Positions 1 through 4,666 of a stretch of 6,997 bases of DNA are shown one piece after another. The translations under genes and the position numbers were made by a program. Position 1 is the stretch's first letter. The number at the start of each line of letters is the position of its first letter. Below the pieces are notes generated by a model. The model was given only the letters and a program-made list of their open reading frames with translations, was not told the origin of the DNA and did no database searches. This DNA is from Actinomycetota bacterium (GTDB lineage Bacteria > Actinomycetota > Actinomycetes > Propionibacteriales > Propionibacteriaceae), in NCBI GenBank assembly GCA_016213595.1, contig JACRAA010000264.1:1-6997 (forward strand). The letters are read 5' to 3'.

Positions 1-554
1 AGCTCGAGGAGCTCCGCCTCCTTGTGCTTGAGGAGCTCGTCGATGGAGTCCGTGTGCTTCTTCGTGAGCTGGTCGAGCTGCTTCTCGGAGCGCGACGCCT
101 CGTCCTCGGACACCTCGTGGTCCTTGACCTTCTTGTGGACGGTGTCCAGCGCGTGACGACGGGTGTTCCGTACGGCCACGCGTCCTTCCTCGGCCTTCGA
201 CCTCGCGAGCTTCGTGTACTCCTTGCGGCGCTCCTCCGTCAGGACGGGCAGCACGACGCGGATGGTGTGCCCGTCGTTGGACGGGTTGACACCGAGGTCG
301 GAGTCCCGGATGGCACGCTCAGCCGCGGGCAGGGAGCCACGGTCGTACGGCGTGATGAGGATGGTGCGCGCCTCGGGCACCTGGAACGAGGCCAGCTGCT
401 GCAGGGGCGTCGCGGTGCCGTAGTAGTCGACCATGATCTTGCTGAACATGGCCGGGTGCGCACGGCCCGTACGGATCGCGGCGAACTCCTCGCGAGCGAA
501 CTCGACAGCCGTGTCCATCTTGCGGTCGGCGTCGCGGACGATGTCGGCGGTCAC
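1..554 (-). CDS. frr: Ribosome recycling factor (3' end cut by window edge)
   Basis: RRF works with EF-G in the cytoplasm to split the post-termination ribosome so that it can be reused. Translation from GTG 554-552 begins VTADIVRDADRKMDTAVEF and gives 184 complete codons. Family landmarks are visible: the IRTGRAHPAMF segment near residues 27-37, YYGTATPLQQLA, the ITPYDRGSLPAAERAI stretch, and the Arg-rich AVRNTRRHALD block of the long helical domain, followed by a charged three-helix-bundle C-terminus (HKEAELLE). The family is usually about 185 residues, so only about one residue and the stop should lie beyond position 1. The GTG is supported by an AAGGGA Shine-Dalgarno-like element about 6 nt upstream. 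It is the last gene seen of the rpsB-tsf-pyrH-frr run, 72 bp after pyrH. That spacer contains a 15-bp triplicate repeat that could affect its expression. The identification is secure. Confidence 0.95.
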   Translation of the reverse strand, partial: MTADIVRDADRKMDTAVEFAREEFAAIRTGRAHPAMFSKIMVDYYGTATPLQQLASFQVPEARTILITPYDRGSLPAAERAIRDSDLGVNPSNDGHTIRVVLPVLTEERRKEYTKLARSKAEEGRVAVRNTRRHALDTVHKKVKDHEVSEDEASRSEKQLDQLTKKHTDSIDELLKHKEAELLE

Positions 555-568
555 TTCGGTTCCCTTCG

Positions 569-613
569 GATCGTGTTGCTCGAGATCGTGTTACTAGAGA
601 TCGTGTTGCTCGA
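569..613 (-). repeat. Three tandem 15-bp repeats in the pyrH-frr spacer
   Basis: Three contiguous 15-bp units lie at 569-583, 584-598 and 599-613. On the transcribed (minus) strand the outer two are identical, TCGAGCAACACGATC. The middle one is TCTAGTAACACGATC, with two substitutions. The block fills most of the 72-bp pyrH-frr gap, ends 14 bp before the frr SD/start region, and is clearly richer in A/T than its surroundings. The outermost TCGAG can pair with CTCGA at the unit 2/3 junction, so a hairpin in the mRNA is possible. No protein-binding motif is recognised. It may simply be a short minisatellite. Confidence 0.9.
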
Positions 614-626
614 ACGGTACTGCAGC

Positions 627-1334
627 TCAGGCGTGGACGAAGGTGCCGATGGGCTCCCCAGCCACGGCACGCGCGATGTTTCCCGGCTCGTCGAGGTTGA
701 ACACGAGCATGGGGAGCTTGTGGTCCCTGGCCAGGCTGATGGCCGTGGCATCGGCCACCTTCAGGTCCTTCGCCAGGTACTCGTCGTACGTCAGGTCGGT
801 GTAGCGCTTGGCGTTCGGTGTGGTGCGCGGGTCGGCGTCGTACACGCCGTCCACCCCCTGCTTCGCCATGAGGATGACCTCGCAGTCGACCTCGAGGGCA
901 CGCTGCGCGGCGACGGTGTCCGTCGAGAAGAACGGCATGCCGGACCCGGCGCCGAAGATCACGACCCGGCCCTTCTCCATGTGGCGCTCCGCGCGCCGCG
1001 GGATGTACGGCTCGGCGACCTGCCCCATGGCGATGGCTGTCTGCACCCGGGTCTCGACCCCGGCCTTCTCGCAGAAGTCCTGCAGGGCCAGGCAGTTCAT
1101 CACGGTGCCCAGCATGCCCATGTAGTCCGCACGGGCGCGTTCCATGCCGCGCTGCTGGAGCTCGACGCCCCGGAAGAAGTTGCCGCCGCCGACGACGATG
1201 GCGACCTGGGTCCCCTTGCGCACCACCTCGGCGATCTGCGCAGCGATCGCGCTGACGATGTCCGGGTCGACCCCGAGCCGACCGCCGCCGAACGCCTCGC
1301 CTGAGAGCTTGAGCAGGACCCTTCTGTACGGCAT
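627..1334 (-). CDS. pyrH: Uridylate (UMP) kinase
   Basis: The enzyme phosphorylates UMP to UDP with ATP, a step in pyrimidine nucleotide synthesis. It is a cytosolic hexamer of the amino-acid-kinase fold, and bacterial enzymes are typically activated by GTP and inhibited by UTP. The 235-aa product matches the usual length of about 240. Visible landmarks are LLKLSGEAFGG (residues 7-17, phosphate-binding lysine), VVGGGNFFRG (47-56), DYMGMLGTVMN (70-80), FGAGSGMPFFSTDT (127-140), the nucleotide-binding KQGVDGVYDADPR (158-170) and the C-terminal GNIARAV and GEPIGTFV. ATG 1334-1332 is chosen because MPYRRVLLKLSGE is the family N-terminus and GAGGAG lies about 7 nt upstream. An in-frame extension to 1412 would add 26 residues that do not look like the family. 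It lies 110 bp downstream of tsf, a gap with a possible internal promoter and a strong inverted repeat. Confidence 0.97.
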   Translation of the reverse strand: MPYRRVLLKLSGEAFGGGRLGVDPDIVSAIAAQIAEVVRKGTQVAIVVGGGNFFRGVELQQRGMERARADYMGMLGTVMNCLALQDFCEKAGVETRVQTAIAMGQVAEPYIPRRAERHMEKGRVVIFGAGSGMPFFSTDTVAAQRALEVDCEVILMAKQGVDGVYDADPRTTPNAKRYTDLTYDEYLAKDLKVADATAISLARDHKLPMLVFNLDEPGNIARAVAGEPIGTFVHA

Positions 1335-1376
1335 CGTCCCACTCCTCACGTCGCGGCCCATGCCGCTCTGGTCATG

Positions 1377-1415
1377 GACGTGCGCCGCTACCCGAGGGGG
1401 GCGACGGCGCACGTC
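1377..1415 (-). promoter_or_regulatory. 11-bp perfect inverted repeat between tsf and pyrH
   Basis: Arms GACGTGCGCCG (1377-1387) and CGGCGCACGTC (1405-1415) are perfectly complementary around a 17-nt GC-rich loop. The loop may fold further through CCC/GGG. No T-run follows on the minus strand, so this is not a classical intrinsic terminator for the tsf transcript. It could be an mRNA processing or stabilising hairpin, an attenuator that lowers pyrH-frr relative to rpsB-tsf, or a DNA operator. The inverted repeat is directly visible; its role is inferred. Confidence 0.6.
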
Positions 1416-1443
1416 ACTCTATCGGCCTGTGCCGGTCCGTCAG
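1416..1443 (-). promoter_or_regulatory. Candidate internal promoter for pyrH-frr
   Basis: On the minus strand just after the tsf stop, a -35-like CTGACG (1443-1438) is followed by a 16-bp spacer and a -10-like TAGAGT (1421-1416), which fits the actinobacterial TAnnnT pattern. The predicted start near 1409 falls inside the adjacent inverted repeat, so that repeat could act as an operator over the transcription start. The match is moderate and there is no independent support, so this is a hypothesis only. Confidence 0.35.
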
Positions 1444-1444
1444 A

Positions 1445-2257
1445 TCAGGACCCGGCGGCGAACCGTACGAACCGGGTGACCTCGATGCCCTTGTTCTTCA
1501 GGAGAGAGCCGACCGTCTGCTTGTCGTCGGAGATCGACGGCTGGTCGAGCAGGCAGTAGTCCTTGTAGAACGCGCCCACGCGACCCTCGACGATGCGTCC
1601 GATGGCGCCCTCGGGCTTGCCCTCCTCGCGGGCAGTGGCCTCGGCGATGCGGCTCTCGTTGGCCACGATGTCGGCGGGGACGTCCTCGCGGCTGAGGTAC
1701 TGCGGCGACATCGACGCGATCTGGAGCGCGATGTTGTGCGCGGCAGCTTCGTCAGCCCCCGTGAACTCCACGAGGACGCCCACCTGGGGCGGGAGGTCCT
1801 TGGAGCGCTGGTGGAGGTACGAGTGGGTCGTACCTCCGAAGCGGGCGACGGCCACGAGCTCTATCTTCTCGCCGATCTTCGCCGCGATGCCCGCGACCGC
1901 CTCGGCCACGGTCTGACCCGACGGCAGCTGGACGGTCTGAGCCGACTCGAGGGAGTCCGCCTTCGCCTTGTCGACCGCGTTGACGATCTCCTCGGCCAGG
2001 GCCACGAACTCGTCGTTCTTGGCGACGAAGTCGGTCTCGGCGCCGAGCTGGATGAGCGACGAGCCGGCGGCCGCCACGATGCCGTTGCTGGCATTGCGGT
2101 CGGAACGCTTGGCCAGCTTCGCGGCGCCGGTGATCCGGAGCAGCTCGGCAGCCTTGACGAAGTCGCCGTCGGCCTCGGTGAGAGCCTTCTTGGCGTCCAT
2201 CATCCCGGCCCCGGTCTGGTCCCGGAGCTTCTTCACATCGGCAGCAGTGATTGCCAT
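1445..2257 (-). CDS. tsf: Elongation factor Ts
   Basis: EF-Ts is the guanine nucleotide exchange factor that regenerates EF-Tu-GTP during translation elongation. The 270-aa protein has the N-terminal UBA-like domain (AITAADVKKLRDQTGAGMMD, residues 2-21) and the diagnostic EF-Tu-contacting motif TDFVAKN (75-81). The core follows with IGEKIELVAVARF (128-140), then QIASMSPQYLSREDVP (179-194) and a C-terminal module ending VTRFVRFAAGS. The length is normal for actinobacteria. One small oddity is RNASNGIV (54-61), where most family members have an acidic residue before the Gly. ATG 2257-2255 has only a distant GAGGA (about 12 nt upstream). The gene starts 36 bp after rpsB, so it is almost certainly co-transcribed and perhaps partly translationally coupled. 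Confidence 0.97.
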   Translation of the reverse strand: MAITAADVKKLRDQTGAGMMDAKKALTEADGDFVKAAELLRITGAAKLAKRSDRNASNGIVAAAGSSLIQLGAETDFVAKNDEFVALAEEIVNAVDKAKADSLESAQTVQLPSGQTVAEAVAGIAAKIGEKIELVAVARFGGTTHSYLHQRSKDLPPQVGVLVEFTGADEAAAHNIALQIASMSPQYLSREDVPADIVANESRIAEATAREEGKPEGAIGRIVEGRVGAFYKDYCLLDQPSISDDKQTVGSLLKNKGIEVTRFVRFAAGS

Positions 2258-2293
2258 GTCAGGTGTACGTCCTCGTGTGGTTCTGGATGGGGG

Positions 2294-3316
2294 TCAGTTG
2301 GTGGGCTCTTCTGCGACGTCGGCGACAGCAGCGTCGTCGGCGACGGGAGCGTCGTCAGCGGCGGGAGCGTCGTCCGCGACAGCCTCGGCGTCGCCGGTGG
2401 GCTCGTCGACAGGCTCGGCTGCCGAGGGCTCGGTGACCGGGGCGGCTTCGGTGGCGGGCTCGACGGCGTCAGCTGTGGACTCGCCGGCGTCCGCGGTGGC
2501 GGCAGGCTCGGCAGGTGCCTGGTCAGCGGGCACCTCAGCGGCCGCCGTGTCAGCGTTGCCGAGGAGCTCGCGCTCCCACTCCGGCATGGGCTCGGACACA
2601 GCCTCCTCACCCGTCTGCGCCACAGCCGAGCGCGACATGAGACCGTCGGCGACGGCGTCAGCGATCACGCGGGTCAGCAGGCCGACCGAGCGGATGGCGT
2701 CGTCGTTGCCGGGGATCGGCCAGTCGACCTCGTCGGGGTCGCAGTTGGTGTCGAGGATCCCGATGATCGGGATGTGCAGCTTGCGCGCCTCGTCGACGGC
2801 GAGGTGCTCCTTCTTCGTGTCCACGATCCACACCGCCTGGGGGACGCGGCCCATGTCACGGATCCCGCCGAGGGTCTTGGAGAGCTTCTCCTTCTCGCGG
2901 CGCAGGCCGAGGAGCTCCTTCTTCGTCAGGCCGGAGGCGGCCACGTCGTCGAAGTTCATCGCCTCCAGCTCACGGAGCTTCTGGATGCGCTTGAGCATGG
3001 TCGGGAAGTTGGTGAGCATGCCACCCAGCCAGCGCTGGTTCACGTAGGGCATACCGACGCGGCTCGCCTGCTCGGCGACGGCCTCCTGGGCCTGCTTCTT
3101 CGTGCCCACGAAGAGGACCTGGCCACCCTTGCCGACCGTGTCCTTGATGAACGCGTACGCCTGGTCGATGTAGGTGAGCGACTGGTGCAGGTCGATGATG
3201 TAGATGCCGTTGCGCTCAGCGAGGATGAACCGCTTCATCTTGGGGTTCCAACGACGGGTCTGGTGCCCGAAGTGGACGCCGCTCTCGAGGAGCTGGCGGG
3301 CGGTGACGACGGCCAT
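2294..3316 (-). CDS. rpsB: 30S ribosomal protein S2 with long acidic C-terminal tail
   Basis: S2 is a structural protein of the small ribosomal subunit, needed late in 30S assembly and for S1 docking in bacteria that have S1. The conserved part (about residues 1-252) shows MAVVTARQLLESGVHFGHQ, the RRWNPKMKRFIL segment, GTKKQAQEAV, NQRWLGGMLTNF, VWIVDTKKEHLAVDEA and IPIIGILDTNCDP. The remaining 88 residues (253-340, DNA 2560-2297) are low complexity: Ala, Pro, Asp and Glu, with 24 acidic residues and no Lys or Arg, ending in repeated ADDAP units. C-terminal extensions of S2 are common in actinobacteria. ATG 3316-3314 is fixed by AAAGGA about 6 nt upstream. It is the first gene of the operon, preceded by a strong promoter and a leader of about 180 nt. 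Confidence 0.97.
   Translation of the reverse strand: MAVVTARQLLESGVHFGHQTRRWNPKMKRFILAERNGIYIIDLHQSLTYIDQAYAFIKDTVGKGGQVLFVGTKKQAQEAVAEQASRVGMPYVNQRWLGGMLTNFPTMLKRIQKLRELEAMNFDDVAASGLTKKELLGLRREKEKLSKTLGGIRDMGRVPQAVWIVDTKKEHLAVDEARKLHIPIIGILDTNCDPDEVDWPIPGNDDAIRSVGLLTRVIADAVADGLMSRSAVAQTGEEAVSEPMPEWERELLGNADTAAAEVPADQAPAEPAATADAGESTADAVEPATEAAPVTEPSAAEPVDEPTGDAEAVADDAPAADDAPVADDAAVADVAEEPTN
2324..2377 (-). repeat. Three 18-bp imperfect repeats encoding ADDAPx units of the S2 tail
   Basis: Units 2324-2341, 2342-2359 and 2360-2377 each contain AGCGTCGTC on the plus strand and encode ADDAPx-like hexapeptides near the S2 C-terminus. The protein reads VADDAP, AADDAP, VADDAA. The tail probably grew by in-frame duplication in this tract, and unit number may differ between strains. 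Confidence 0.75.
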
Positions 3317-3496
3317 GGCCGTTCCTTTCGGTGCGAGCGGGGTACTGGCCCGCCGCGAGGTTCACTCGGCACCGAACGGTTCGATGCCGCCTGATGCCGG
3401 CGTCCGGTCCCGCCCGGCTGCCCGGGACCCGAGGACCGTGACCCACACGGAGAGGTGAGCCGGCATGCGATAGTCGACCGGCAGGTACCGGTCGCC
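3317..3496 (-). promoter_or_regulatory. rpsB mRNA leader (about 180 nt) with stable hairpins
   Basis: The leader runs from the inferred start near 3496 to the rpsB ATG. Three hairpins are visible on the transcribed strand. (1) CGACCGG/CCGGTCG at 3475-3481 and 3488-3494, a 7-bp stem with 6-nt loop almost at the 5' end. (2) GGTCCC/GGGACC at 3424-3429 and 3406-3411. (3) At 3367-3389, arms CGGCAUCGAA and UUCGGUGCCG around a CCG loop; this stem of 10 pairs includes one U-G pair that works only in the minus-strand RNA. Just upstream of hairpin 3 is a second CGGCATC copy (3393-3399) that could compete for the same partner. In E. coli, S2 represses its own operon through the rpsB leader; an equivalent here is inferred, not shown. 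Confidence 0.5.
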
Positions 3497-3502
3497 GGGG
3501 GC

Positions 3503-3532
3503 ATTCTATGGGCAGTCGCCCGCTGCGCCCAA
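3503..3532 (-). promoter_or_regulatory. Promoter of the rpsB-tsf operon
   Basis: On the minus strand, TTGGGC (3532-3527) and TAGAAT (3508-3503) are separated by 18 bp. The -10 fits the TAnnnT consensus of the actinobacterial housekeeping sigma factor, and the -35 keeps the TTG. The predicted transcription start is near 3496. It is the best promoter match in the 320-bp divergent region and lies in the expected place for the translation operon. Confidence 0.65.
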
Positions 3533-3544
3533 CTCCAGCCCCCC

Positions 3545-3559
3545 ACCGACGTCGTCGGT
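3545..3559. promoter_or_regulatory. Short inverted repeat in the divergent intergenic region
   Basis: ACCGAC (3545-3550) and GTCGGT (3554-3559) form a perfect 6-bp inverted repeat around GTC. It lies 13 bp upstream of the rpsB -35 and abuts the first DnaA-like box. It may be an operator serving one or both divergent promoters, but short GC-rich inverted repeats are common by chance in such DNA. Confidence 0.35.
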
Positions 3560-3586
3560 TGTCCACAGCCGGGGAGCCTGTCCACA
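3559..3586 (+). promoter_or_regulatory. Tandem pair of DnaA-box-like 9-mers
   Basis: TTGTCCACA at 3559-3567 is identical to the DnaA box preferred in Streptomyces and mycobacteria. CTGTCCACA at 3578-3586 differs only in the first base. Both have the same orientation and are 19 bp apart start to start, within a longer shared TGTCCACAG. In DNA of this GC content the perfect 9-mer is not expected by chance in 7 kb; my rough estimate is about 0.02 occurrences. The pair lies between the rpsB promoter and the M23 gene. No dnaA or dnaN gene or AT-rich unwinding region is present, so this is not oriC. A DnaA-titrating or DnaA-regulated site is plausible. Confidence 0.6.
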
Positions 3587-3599
3587 GCACGCAGGTCCC

Positions 3600-3630
3600 G
3601 TGACGGATGGCGACGGCCGCCGCCCATGGT
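3600..3630 (+). promoter_or_regulatory. Weak candidate promoter for the M23 gene (leaderless)
   Basis: GTGACG (3600-3605) and CATGGT (3625-3630) are spaced 19 bp. The -10-like element keeps A at position 2 and T at position 6 and ends 6 nt before ATG 3637, which would make the transcript leaderless. That fits the lack of a convincing Shine-Dalgarno sequence. The -10 lacks its first T, so support is weak. Confidence 0.25.
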
Positions 3631-3636
3631 CGGGGC

Positions 3637-4572
3637 ATGAGGACCTCGATCCGGACCGTACTGTCCCTGCTGACCGTCGTGGCGGTCGTGACCACCCCTG
3701 CGGTCGCGACCGCGAGGCCCACGCTCCCGACGGCGGTCCGCCCGGTGCCGGGGCTCGTTCTCACGCGCTTCGACCCGTCGGATCCGGTCTGGGCCGCCGG
3801 CCACCGCGGGGTCGACCTCGCCGGCAGAGCGGGTGAGACGGTCGTCGCGGCGGCAGACGGGAACGTGAGCTTCGCCGACGTCCTCGCCGGGCGCGGGGTG
3901 GTCGTCGTCGACCACGGGACCGTGAGGACGACGTACGAACCCGTCACCGCCACCGTCCAGGTGGGAGAGGCCGTCGGCCGCGGGCGTCCCATCGGTCGTC
4001 TGCAGGCGGGACACGGCTCCTGTCCGGCGACGACCTGCCTCCACTGGGGACTGCGTGAGGGCGATGCCTATCTCGACCCGTTGCTCCTCGTCAGTGGAGG
4101 AATCCGGCTTCTGCCGGCCTCCGCGACCCCCCGCGCGCTCGAGGGTGCAGCACCTGAACAGGACCTTGCAGCGGTCCATGCGCTCACCAGGCCGGCGGCA
4201 GGGCCGGTCAGCTCCCCGTACGGCATGCGGCGGCACCCGTTGACGGGCGTGTGGAAGCTGCATGACGGGACAGACATCGCCGCGGCCTGCGGGAGCTCGA
4301 TCCGCGCAGCGGGCGCCGGGACTGTTGTCGGCGTCTCCGTGACGAGCGCCTACGGCAACCGGCTGGTGCTCGACCACGGCACGACCTCGTCGGGGCGACT
4401 GCTCACCGCGTACAGCCATGCCGGGGGGTTCGCCGTCGCTGTGGGCGACCACGTCTCGGCGAGTCAGGTGATCGGGGCTGTGGGGAGCACGGGGCTGACG
4501 ACAGGCTGCCACCTTCACCTCCAGGCCTGGCTCGACGGACGCCTGGTCGACCCGATGACCGTGATCTCGTGA
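3637..4572 (+). CDS. Secreted protein with two LytM/M23 peptidase domains
   Basis: The likely role is peptidoglycan peptide hydrolysis outside the membrane. Starting at ATG 3637 gives 311 aa with a good Sec signal peptide: MRTSIRT, a hydrophobic core, and an ATA|RP-like cleavage site near residue 26. An upstream in-frame ATG at 3607 would add 10 residues ahead of the signal and has no better RBS. Domain 1 (about 50-150) has the metal-site motif HRGVD (H56, D60) and CLHWG (134-138). The first His of the HxH motif is Cys134, and the catalytic His usually found before it is replaced in TTYEPV (98-103), so this domain is probably non-catalytic. Domain 2 (about 190-311) is intact: SSPYGMRRHP, LHDGTD (H209, D213), AYSH (H261) and CHLHL (H292, H294), ending VDPMTVIS. 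A divergent M23 gene next to rpsB is familiar in actinobacteria (Rv2891 in M. tuberculosis, from memory). The second, active domain in the same chain is the unusual part. Confidence 0.9.
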   Translation: MRTSIRTVLSLLTVVAVVTTPAVATARPTLPTAVRPVPGLVLTRFDPSDPVWAAGHRGVDLAGRAGETVVAAADGNVSFADVLAGRGVVVVDHGTVRTTYEPVTATVQVGEAVGRGRPIGRLQAGHGSCPATTCLHWGLREGDAYLDPLLLVSGGIRLLPASATPRALEGAAPEQDLAAVHALTRPAAGPVSSPYGMRRHPLTGVWKLHDGTDIAAACGSSIRAAGAGTVVGVSVTSAYGNRLVLDHGTTSSGRLLTAYSHAGGFAVAVGDHVSASQVIGAVGSTGLTTGCHLHLQAWLDGRLVDPMTVIS

Positions 4573-4591
4573 GATGGCCGTGATCTCGTGA
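4554..4591 (+). repeat. 19-bp tandem duplication spanning the M23 gene stop codon
   Basis: Units 4554-4572 (GATGACCGTGATCTCGTGA) and 4573-4591 (GATGGCCGTGATCTCGTGA) differ at one base. The first unit contains the last codons and the stop of the M23 gene, and the second repeats the stop outside the frame. It looks like a recent slippage or duplication event that left the protein end unchanged. Confidence 0.85.
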
Positions 4592-4605
4592 CCGGTATCG
4601 CGGAT

Positions 4606-4631
4606 CTCGCCAGCAACCACGGAGCGGCGAG
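4606..4631 (+). terminator. Possible weak terminator hairpin after the M23 gene
   Basis: CTCGCC (4606-4611) and GGCGAG (4626-4631) form a 6-bp stem with a 14-nt loop, 33 bp after the M23 stop. The downstream sequence (TTGCGCCTTCC) has no proper T-run. It may be a weak actinobacterial terminator or a chance hairpin; read-through into xerC is possible. Confidence 0.25.
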
Positions 4632-4666
4632 TTGCGCCTTCCCCCTTGGGGACGGACGCTGGCCCG

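Noticed and set aside
569..613. CRISPR array
   Set aside because: The 15-bp units are directly contiguous with no spacers and no cas genes are present.
24..1304. Long plus-strand reading frame (426 aa) opposite frr and pyrH
   Set aside because: It lies antisense to two unmistakable genes, its translation is low complexity (Leu, Arg, Val, Gly, His rich), and it runs through the 15-bp repeats as IVLLE units. Such frames are expected opposite high-GC genes.
1736..3394. 552-aa plus-strand reading frame opposite tsf and rpsB
   Set aside because: It is antisense to two conserved translation genes and has no recognisable motif; its Gly/Ser-rich middle mirrors the acidic Ala-rich S2 tail.
3545..3586. 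Replication origin
   Set aside because: There are only two DnaA-like boxes, no AT-rich unwinding region and no dnaA, dnaN or gyrB gene close by.
3607..3636. Upstream ATG (3607) as start of the M23 protein
   Set aside because: It adds 10 residues before an otherwise ideal signal peptide and has no better RBS; ATG 3637 is preferred, though 3607 is not excluded.
4646..4666. TTG 4646 as xerC start
   Set aside because: There is no RBS before it (the upstream bases are C-rich), and the added residues are not typical of XerC; GTG 4667 or later is more likely.
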